A stretch of DNA of 64,000 nucleotides. Source: Microbacterium sp. BH-3-3-3. GTDB taxonomy: Bacteria > Actinomycetota > Actinomycetes > Actinomycetales > Microbacteriaceae. The notes beneath the pieces are model-generated. The model searched no databases, was not told the origin of the DNA, and saw nothing but the letters and a program-made list of their open reading frames with translations. Shown in pieces: positions 58,576 through 64,000 of the stretch (position 1 is its first letter; each line of letters opens with the position of its first letter). The stretch lies in NCBI RefSeq assembly GCF_001792815.1, contig NZ_CP017674.1, positions 3,224,001 through 3,288,000 on the forward strand, in the 5' to 3' direction. Both the position numbers and the translations under genes were made by a program.

Positions 58576-59930
58576 AACGCGTCGTCGCGGGGGTGGCATC
58601 CATCGTCGTCGCGATGGTGCTGACCGGCGCGGCGACCGCTCCGCCCGTGCTGACCGGCACGGCTCCCTCGGCCCCCGCGAACGCCACACCGGCTCCGCCC
58701 GTGCCCGAGGACCCCACCGACTCGGTCCGCGCGTCGGAGTACTGGCTCGACCAGTACGGCGTGCGCGAGGCGTGGAACACCACGCGCGGCGCGGGGCAGA
58801 AGATCGCGATCATCGACACCGGGATCGGGCGCGGCCCCGTCGAGTTCAACGGTGCGATCGCGGGGGGCACCGACGTGTCGGGTGTCGGTTCGTCGGACGG
58901 GCGCACCCCGGTCGGCGCCGTCGACGCCAACCACGGCAGCTGGGTCGCCTCGCTCGCGGCTTCGCGGGGGACCGGTAACGGCCGCGGCATGATCGGGGTG
59001 GCACCCGAAGCGGAGCTGCTGTCGATCTCGGTCGGTTTCGGCGCCTCGACGACCAAACCGTTCACCGAGCAGATCGCCGAGGCCATGAGGTGGGCGGTCG
59101 ACAACGGTGCGACCGTCATCAACCTGTCGCTGACCACCAACACCCTCGACTGGGACCGCAGCTGGGACGACGCGTTCGAGTACGCCTTCGACAACGACGT
59201 CGTGGTGGTCGTCGCCGCGGGCAACCGGGGGAGTGGTACCGACCGCGTCGGGGCGCCCGCCACGATCCCGGGCGTCCTCGCCGTGGGCGGCGTCGACCCG
59301 AACGGCACCGCGAGCAGCAGCGCGTCGACGCAGGGCATCACGATCGGGCTGTCGGCGCCGAGTGAGCGCCTGCGCGGGGTGTCGGCCGACGGCACGCTCG
59401 TGCAATGGAACGGTACGAGCGGGGCCGCTCCCATCGTCGCCGGCATCGCCGCCCTCGTTCGCGCGGCCCACCCCGACCTGGATGCCGATAACGTCCTCAA
59501 CCGTCTGATCAGCACCGCGAAGCCCGCCGCCGGCGCCACGACCGTGCCCGACAAGCTCTACGGTTACGGACTCGTCAACGCGGCGGCAGCCATCTCGGCG
59601 CGGGTCGACACCGTCTCGGAGAACCCGCTCGGGAGCCTGTCGGAGTGGATCCGGCTCTACCGTCGGGCCGACGCGGAACCCGCGCCGACCCCGACCGCCA
59701 CGGCGGTCGAGATTCCACCGCTGCCGCCGGTGACATCGGCGCCCGAGGCGGGTTCGCCTCTGCTGCCGTCGCGCGATAGCGTTCTGTACGGATCGCTGCC
59801 GCTCGGCGCGGGCACACTGGCCGCTATAATGATTGCGCTCGGTGTCACTGCTGCTGCCCGGCGAATAAGACAGGCGCGCATCTCCCGCGAGCCGAGCCGC
59901 ACCACAAACGAGGAGTCCCTCACATCGTGA
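58572..59930 (+). CDS. Subtilisin-like serine protease (S8, mycosin-like), C-terminally membrane-anchored
   Basis: This extracellular protease of 452 residues has a signal peptide (about 1-24), a Pro/Ala linker, and an S8 domain with catalytic Asp in IIDTGIG (about 80-86), His in NHGSWVAS (about 117-124) and Ser in GTSGAAP (about 284-290). After a Pro-rich stretch (about 375-410) comes a membrane helix (about 415-435) and an Arg-rich tail. This is the architecture of mycosins, but no ESX gene is near. ATG overlaps the DUF501 stop (ATGA). The tail codes for the ndh promoter. Confidence 0.92.
   Translation: MKRVVAGVASIVVAMVLTGAATAPPVLTGTAPSAPANATPAPPVPEDPTDSVRASEYWLDQYGVREAWNTTRGAGQKIAIIDTGIGRGPVEFNGAIAGGTDVSGVGSSDGRTPVGAVDANHGSWVASLAASRGTGNGRGMIGVAPEAELLSISVGFGASTTKPFTEQIAEAMRWAVDNGATVINLSLTTNTLDWDRSWDDAFEYAFDNDVVVVVAAGNRGSGTDRVGAPATIPGVLAVGGVDPNGTASSSASTQGITIGLSAPSERLRGVSADGTLVQWNGTSGAAPIVAGIAALVRAAHPDLDADNVLNRLISTAKPAAGATTVPDKLYGYGLVNAAAAISARVDTVSENPLGSLSEWIRLYRRADAEPAPTPTATAVEIPPLPPVTSAPEAGSPLLPSRDSVLYGSLPLGAGTLAAIMIALGVTAAARRIRQARISREPSRTTNEESLTS
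59825..59830 (+). promoter_or_regulatory. Probable internal promoter (-10) for ndh inside the protease gene
   Basis: A perfect TATAAT hexamer, encoded through the rare Ile codon ATA, lies 97 nt before the ndh start. The following stretch uses further rare codons (ATA, AGA). No clear -35 is visible. Confidence 0.55.
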
Positions 59931-61336
59931 CCACTACCGTGCCCAGAATCCTCATCGTCGGTGGGGGCTACGCAGGTTTCTACACCGCGTGGAAGCTCGA
60001 GAAGCTCCTCGGCCGTAACGAGGCCGAAGTCACGCTCGTCGACCCGCTGCCGTACATGACGTACCAGCCGTTCCTCCCCGAGGTCGCCGCCGGCGAGATC
60101 GAGCCGCGCCACGTCGTGGTGAGCCTGCGCCGCCACCTCAAGCGCACCACCGTCATCGCGGGCAAGATCACCGGGATCTCGCACGCCACCAAGTCGGCGA
60201 CGATCTCTCCGATCGCCGGTGACGAGACGTTCGAGCAGAGCTACGACCACATCGTCGTGACCGCCGGCGCCGTGTCGCGCACGTTCCCGATCCCGGGCAT
60301 CGCCGACAACGCCATCGGGCTCAAGACCATCGAAGAGGCCGTGGCCATCCGCGACCGCCTCACGTCGAACTTCGACAAGGCGTCGGTGCTGCCCGCCGGT
60401 CCCGAGCGGGACCGCCTGCTGACCGTCGTCGTCGTCGGTGGTGGCTTCGCCGGCATCGAGGTCTTCGCGGAGCTCCGCGCGTACGCGTCGTCGCTGCTCA
60501 AGCAGTACCCCACGCTCGCGTTCGAGGACACGCACTTCCACCTCATCGAGGCGATGGGCCGCATCATGCCCGAGGTGTCGCAGAAGACGAGCGAGTGGGT
60601 GCTCGCCGACCTCGCGAAGAAGGGTGCCTTCGTGCACCTCGACACGCAGGTCAAGGGCGCCGTCGACGGCGTCATCGAGCTGTCGACCGGCGAGAACCTG
60701 CCGACCGACCTCATCATCTGGACCGCCGGTGTCATGGCCAACCCCACGGTCGTCCGTGGCAGCGACCTGCCCGTCGAAGAGCGTGGTCGCATCCGCACGC
60801 GCCCCGACCTGCGCGTCGGCACCGAAGAAGAGATCGTCCAGGGTGCCTGGGCCGCCGGAGACGTCTCGGCTGTCCCCGACCTGTCGGGTGGCGGCGTGGG
60901 CGGCTTCTGCGTTCCCAACGCCCAGCACGCGGTGCGCCAGGGCAAGCTCATGGCGAAGAACCTCGTCGCGGTGCTGCGCGGCGAGGAGCCCAAGGAGTAC
61001 AACCACAAGAACCTCGGCGCCGTCGCCGGCCTGGGGCTCTACAACGGCGCATTCCAGTCGGGCAACATCGCGCTGACCGGCCTGATCGCCTGGTTCGCCC
61101 ACCGCGGTTACCACGGTCTGGCCATGCCGACGTGGGAGCGCAAGTTCCGCGTCGTCGGCGACTGGGTGCAGAACTTCCTGCACGGTCGCGAGGTCGTCAA
61201 CCTCGAGGCCGTCCAGCAGCCCCGCGCCGCGTTCGAGGAGTTCGCCGCGCGCCCGCGTCCGGCGGCGCCCGCGGCCGACGCTCCGGCGCCGGCAGCTCCG
61301 GCCGAGAAGAAGGCCGAGCCCGTCGCGGCGAAGTGA
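59927..61336 (+). CDS. ndh: Type II NADH:quinone dehydrogenase (NDH-2)
   Basis: NDH-2 oxidises NADH at the inner membrane face and reduces quinone without pumping protons. The 469-residue flavoprotein has the FAD-binding ILIVGGGYAGFYTAWKL (about 8-24), NAD-binding VVVVGGGFAGIEV (about 167-179) and the FAD-site AAGDVSAVPDLSGGGVGGF split around 305-330, then the membrane-associating amphipathic C-terminus and an Ala/Pro-rich tail. GTG overlaps the protease stop (GTGA), with ACGAGGAG upstream. Confidence 0.95.
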   Translation: MTTTVPRILIVGGGYAGFYTAWKLEKLLGRNEAEVTLVDPLPYMTYQPFLPEVAAGEIEPRHVVVSLRRHLKRTTVIAGKITGISHATKSATISPIAGDETFEQSYDHIVVTAGAVSRTFPIPGIADNAIGLKTIEEAVAIRDRLTSNFDKASVLPAGPERDRLLTVVVVGGGFAGIEVFAELRAYASSLLKQYPTLAFEDTHFHLIEAMGRIMPEVSQKTSEWVLADLAKKGAFVHLDTQVKGAVDGVIELSTGENLPTDLIIWTAGVMANPTVVRGSDLPVEERGRIRTRPDLRVGTEEEIVQGAWAAGDVSAVPDLSGGGVGGFCVPNAQHAVRQGKLMAKNLVAVLRGEEPKEYNHKNLGAVAGLGLYNGAFQSGNIALTGLIAWFAHRGYHGLAMPTWERKFRVVGDWVQNFLHGREVVNLEAVQQPRAAFEEFAARPRPAAPAADAPAPAAPAEKKAEPVAAK

Positions 61337-61348
61337 CCTTCCGCTGAT

Positions 61349-61384
61349 CGAGACCCTCGTACCCCGCCGGGTACGGGGGTCTCG
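61349..61384 (+). terminator. Terminator after ndh
   Basis: CGAGACCCTCGTACCC and GGGTACGGGGGTCTCG form a nearly perfect 16-bp stem with a 4-nt loop, 12 nt after the stop. Confidence 0.85.
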
Positions 61385-61419
61385 TCGTACACGGCCCCGG
61401 ATGCCGCGCCGTCGAGCGA

Positions 61420-61425
61420 TACGGT
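61420..61425 (+). promoter_or_regulatory. -10 element of the tRNA gene
   Basis: TACGGT ends 9 nt before G1 of the tRNA. Confidence 0.5.
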
Positions 61426-61434
61426 GGAGGTCGG

Positions 61435-61507
61435 GCCCCCGTAGCCCAATGGCAGAGGCAGGCGACTTAAAATCGCTTCAGTGTGGGTTCGAGTCCCACC
61501 GGGGGTA
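61435..61507 (+). tRNA. tRNA with anticodon TAA (Leu), short variable loop
   Basis: Acceptor GCCCCCG/CGGGGGT (G1-U72 wobble), D-arm GCC/GGC, anticodon stem with loop CTTAAAA (TAA at 61468-61470), T-arm GTGGG-TTCGAGT-CCCAC and discriminator A73. The variable region is only about five bases, whereas tRNA-Leu normally has a long variable arm. CCA is not encoded. Anticodon and A73 indicate leucine, but the shape is that of a class I tRNA. Confidence 0.8.
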
Positions 61508-61640
61508 CGCCGTATCCTCGCGCTCCACGGACGCTCCGCGTACTATGCACGTTCTCTGGGAGTCCCCGCCACCCGCCCGTTCCGGCCGGCGCCCCGCAGT
61601 TACACTGAAGGGCAATCTCGCGAACTGAGGGTGGGGACTT

Positions 61641-62210
61641 ATGTGGGAGTGGCTTGTACCGGTCATCGTGATCGTCGGCATTCTGGCGATCGCCGGGATC
61701 TACCTGTGGGCCACCTACAACGCCCTGGTCGCGTTGAACGTGCGTGTCGACGAGGCCTGGAGTGACATCACCGTGCAGCTCAAGCGTCGCGCCGACCTGC
61801 TGCCCAACCTCATCGAGACGGTGAAGGGCTACGCGGCCCACGAGAAAGCCGTGTTCGAGAACGTCACCCGCGCCCGCGCCGAGACGCTGTCGGCCCAGAG
61901 CCCGGCCGAGGCCGGTGTCGCCGAGGGGCACATGCAGCAGGCGCTCAAGTCGCTGTTCGCCGTTGCCGAGGCGTACCCGCAGCTCCAGGCGAGCCAGAAC
62001 TTCCTGCAGCTGCAGCACTCGATCGTCGACACCGAAGACAAGATCCAGGCCTCGCGCCGGTTCTACAACGGGGGTGTGCGGGAGCTGAACACGAAGATCA
62101 AGGTCTTCCCCAACAACCTCTTCGCGCGTCAGCTCGGTTTCCGCGAGCGCGAGTTCTTCGAGGTCGTCGACGGTGCGGCGATCGCGGAACCCCCACGCGT
62201 GCAGTTCTGA
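61641..62210 (+). CDS. LemA family protein
   Basis: This 189-residue protein is a typical LemA: an N-terminal membrane helix (about 5-25), then YNALVALNVRVDEAWSDITVQLKRRADLLPNLIETV split around 28-63, followed by a long helical domain and the C-terminal NTKIKVFPNNLFA (about 149-161) and FREREFFEV. Its function is not established. A -10 (TACACT, 61601-61606) implies a leader of about 30 nt, and GGGTGGGG precedes the ATG. Confidence 0.94.
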   Translation: MWEWLVPVIVIVGILAIAGIYLWATYNALVALNVRVDEAWSDITVQLKRRADLLPNLIETVKGYAAHEKAVFENVTRARAETLSAQSPAEAGVAEGHMQQALKSLFAVAEAYPQLQASQNFLQLQHSIVDTEDKIQASRRFYNGGVRELNTKIKVFPNNLFARQLGFREREFFEVVDGAAIAEPPRVQF

Positions 62211-62212
62211 CC

Positions 62213-63487
62213 TCACGCGCCCCCTCTCACCGGAGGGGGCGCGTTTACGTTGGCGCGGTCGTCGGGGTGGTCGTGCCGCTCGGCGCGCAACGCCCCCGCG
62301 ATGGCGTCCACCGCGTCGCCCCAGCGCGAGACCGTCACGCGCTCCAGGCCCTGCCACCGCGCCGCGGTTCGCAGCTCTTCGGCGACTCGGTCGGCGGCAT
62401 CGGGCGGCGCCCCCTGCTCCCACCAGGCCGACTGCACGCGGAGAGTGCTGTTCGCGCGATCGGCTTTGAGGTCGAGGCGGCCCACCACGTCGTCGCCCAC
62501 CACGACCGGCAGCGAGTAGTACCCGAACCGCCGCTGCGGCGCGGGCGTGTAGATCTCGATCCGGTAATCGAAGTCGAAGAGTCGCTCGGCACGGTCACGG
62601 AACCACACCATCGGATCGAACGGGGTGAGAATGGCCGCGACGTCGAGCTTGCGAGGGCGGGCGGCGTCGCGATGCAGCCAGGCTTTCGCGGGGCGACCCG
62701 CCACGAGCCAGCCCTCGACCTCGACGGGAAGCAGCTCGCCGGTGTCGACCAGATCGCGGATCGCGGCGAGGACCACGGGGCGGTCGCGGATGCGCCAGTA
62801 ATCGGCCAGGTCGGCCGCGGTGGCGACGCCGTACGCGACGGCGGCGCGGCGCACGAGCTCGGCGATGGCCGCGACGCGGGGGACCGATGTCTGGAGCGCC
62901 GCCGCCGGCAGCACATCGGATGCCAGCCCGTAGCGTCTCTCGAACCCCCGGCGTCCGGCGATGGCGACGTCGCCGCTCAGCCACAGTCGCTCCAGCCCGT
63001 TCTTCACGTCGTCCCACCCCCACCACGACCCCCGCGAGCCGCTTCGGGCGTCGTGGTCGATGTCGGCCGGTCGGAGCGGCCCGCGCGCGGCCAGTTCGTC
63101 GCGCAGCCAGTCGAGCAGGGGCCGATTCGCCCGCGCCCACTCGTCGTCGCCGTACTTGGCGCGCATCGCGTCGCGACGGAACTGCAGCAGCGGCCAATCG
63201 TCGACCGAGACGAGCGACGCCACGTGCGCCCACGACTCGACCCAGGTCGGCCGCCGCGAGAACGCGAGCTTGTCGAGCAGCCCGGTGTCGTAGGCGCCGA
63301 GGCGGGCGAACAGCGGCATGTAGTGGGAGCGCGCGAAGACGTTGACCGAGTCGATCTGAAGGATGCGCATGCGATGCAGCGCCCCGGTGATCTGGCGCGT
63401 GCCCACCATCTCGGGACGGGCGCGGGCGAAGCCCTGCGCGGCAAGGGCGATACGGCGCGCGTCGGCGCGACGAAGCGTCGTGGTCAT
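62213..63487 (-). CDS. Winged-helix DNA-glycosylase-like protein (HTH_42, YcaQ/AlkZ family)
   Basis: This family (formerly DUF1006) includes glycosylases that unhook interstrand crosslinks and act on alkylated bases. The 424-residue protein has the N-terminal LQIDSVNVFARSHYMPLFARLG (split around 42-63), three winged-helix segments, and the C-terminal PFDPMVWFRDRAERLFDFDYRIEIYTP (split around 312-338) with GYYSLPVVVGDDVVGRLDLKADR. In place of the AlkZ catalytic QxQ it reads QID, as in YcaQ-like members. TACGGT lies 7 nt before the ATG. The tail encodes the terminator of lemA. Confidence 0.88.
   Translation of the reverse strand: MTTTLRRADARRIALAAQGFARARPEMVGTRQITGALHRMRILQIDSVNVFARSHYMPLFARLGAYDTGLLDKLAFSRRPTWVESWAHVASLVSVDDWPLLQFRRDAMRAKYGDDEWARANRPLLDWLRDELAARGPLRPADIDHDARSGSRGSWWGWDDVKNGLERLWLSGDVAIAGRRGFERRYGLASDVLPAAALQTSVPRVAAIAELVRRAAVAYGVATAADLADYWRIRDRPVVLAAIRDLVDTGELLPVEVEGWLVAGRPAKAWLHRDAARPRKLDVAAILTPFDPMVWFRDRAERLFDFDYRIEIYTPAPQRRFGYYSLPVVVGDDVVGRLDLKADRANSTLRVQSAWWEQGAPPDAADRVAEELRTAARWQGLERVTVSRWGDAVDAIAGALRAERHDHPDDRANVNAPPPVRGGA
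62216..62243. terminator. Terminator after lemA, inside the end of the convergent gene
   Basis: CGCGCCCCCTC and GAGGGGGCGCG form a perfect 11-bp stem with a 6-nt loop followed by TTTACG. It overlaps the last codons of the convergent YcaQ-like gene. Confidence 0.85.
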
Positions 63488-63494
63488 GCTCCTC

Positions 63495-63500
63495 ACCGTA
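63495..63500 (-). promoter_or_regulatory. -10 element of the YcaQ-like gene, leaderless arrangement
   Basis: On the minus strand TACGGT ends 7 nt before ATG 63487. The GAGGAG between them is too close to the start to be a good ribosome binding site. Confidence 0.5.
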
Positions 63501-63544
63501 TCCACCACCGCCGACATCGCAGCGATCGCTGGGGAGAGCGGCGG

Positions 63545-63550
63545 TAGGCT
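63545..63550 (+). promoter_or_regulatory. -10 element of the AI-2E transporter gene, leaderless arrangement
   Basis: TAGGCT ends 6 nt before ATG 63557. Confidence 0.6.
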
Positions 63551-63556
63551 GACGGA

Positions 63557-64000
63557 ATGACCGGAACCGATCCCGAACCCCGCGGATCCTTCCTCGACGC
63601 CCTGAAGCGGCGCACCGTCTCGAGCGATCTGCAGCCCCCGGTTCCGCCGGCGTTGCGCCAGGCCACGGCCTACGCGTGGCGGCTGCTCATCATCGCCGCG
63701 GCCCTCGGCGTCGTCATCTTCATCGTCATCCAGTTGAAGCTGCTCGTCATCCCGCTGCTGGTGGCGATCCTCGTCACCGCGCTGGTGTGGCCCGGCTTCT
63801 CGTTCCTGCTGCGACACCGGTGGCCCAAATGGCTCGCCATCGTCGTCACGGTGCTCGCCACCATCGCGATCATCTCGGGCCTGGTCTGGCTCGCGGTCTG
63901 GCAGATCGCCCGAGAATTCGGGTCGGTACGCGAGCGCACGGTCGCCGCGGTCGGGCAGTTCCGGCAGTACCTCATCGACGGCCCGCTGCACCTCAGTGCG
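63557..64000 (+). CDS. AI-2E family transporter, N-terminal part (runs off the window)
   Basis: The frame is open to the last base, giving 148 residues. A hydrophilic N-terminus (about 1-40) is followed by hydrophobic segments (about 42-80 and 90-118) and the polar WQIAREFGSVRERTV region, which match the AI-2E/YdiK/YdbI permease family (PF01594). The substrate is unknown; the family name does not prove autoinducer export. ATG 63557 has no ribosome binding site but a -10 hexamer 6 nt upstream. Confidence 0.8.
   Translation, partial: MTGTDPEPRGSFLDALKRRTVSSDLQPPVPPALRQATAYAWRLLIIAAALGVVIFIVIQLKLLVIPLLVAILVTALVWPGFSFLLRHRWPKWLAIVVTVLATIAIISGLVWLAVWQIAREFGSVRERTVAAVGQFRQYLIDGPLHLSA

Overview
The window is a chromosomal segment of a high-GC Gram-positive bacterium of the Microbacteriaceae, most like Microbacterium. 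The evidence is an actinobacterial 16S sequence, a 16S-23S spacer without tRNAs, strong G/C bias at third codon positions, actinobacterial gene orders (rsmI/metG-tatD-rsmA-ispE; tRNA-Gln-glmU-prs; rplY-pth-mfd; eno-ftsB-DUF501), many GTG starts, and many genes with a -10 hexamer only 6-7 nt before the start codon (leaderless genes). The genus is an inference from sequence recognition; no alignment was run.

Region 1 (1-2159) is accessory: the C-terminal end of an RHS polymorphic toxin with a GIY-YIG/URI-like nuclease tip, a probable immunity gene overlapping its stop codon, and a TPR-like remnant. Region 2 (2160-14314) carries an ATPase, a PMT-type protein mannosyltransferase, and the rsmI, metG, tatD, rsmA and ispE housekeeping genes, interrupted by a sugar MFS transporter, a metallophosphoesterase and a Stealth phosphotransferase. 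Region 3 (14449-20981) holds a DUF427 gene, a translationally coupled OpuC-type osmoprotectant ABC transporter, an ABC-F protein, and a MarR regulator coupled to a small membrane protein.

Region 4 (21076-34663): tRNA-Gln is followed by glmU one base later and by prs. Next come an extracytosolic flavin electron-transfer module (FMN-binding lipoprotein, ApbE, RnfD-like/FNR fusion), a NUDIX hydrolase, and a gluconate cluster (gntR facing gntP-gntK-gnd) that continues through 4-nt overlaps into a VanZ protein, a response regulator and a histidine kinase. Region 5 (34868-41258) is rplY with a structured leader, pth, two small membrane proteins and mfd.

Region 6 (41295-47221) is a complete 16S-23S-5S rRNA operon with tandem terminators. 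Region 7 (47362-64000) holds a hexapeptide-repeat (gamma-carbonic-anhydrase-like) protein, PEP carboxylase, mazG, hisS, an SGNH hydrolase, a CtaG-like membrane protein, an O-methyltransferase, enolase, an FtsB/DivIC-like divisome protein, DUF501, a membrane-anchored subtilisin-like protease, type II NADH dehydrogenase, an unusual short tRNA with a UAA anticodon, LemA, an AlkZ/YcaQ-type protein and the start of an AI-2E family transporter.

I saw no insertion sequence, prophage, CRISPR array or complete mobile element. The points most worth checking are the RHS toxin/immunity cassette, the atypical tRNA-Leu(UAA), the tRNA-Gln/glmU junction, the flavinylated redox module, apparent CTG starts, the rplY leader, and the prevalence of leaderless promoters.
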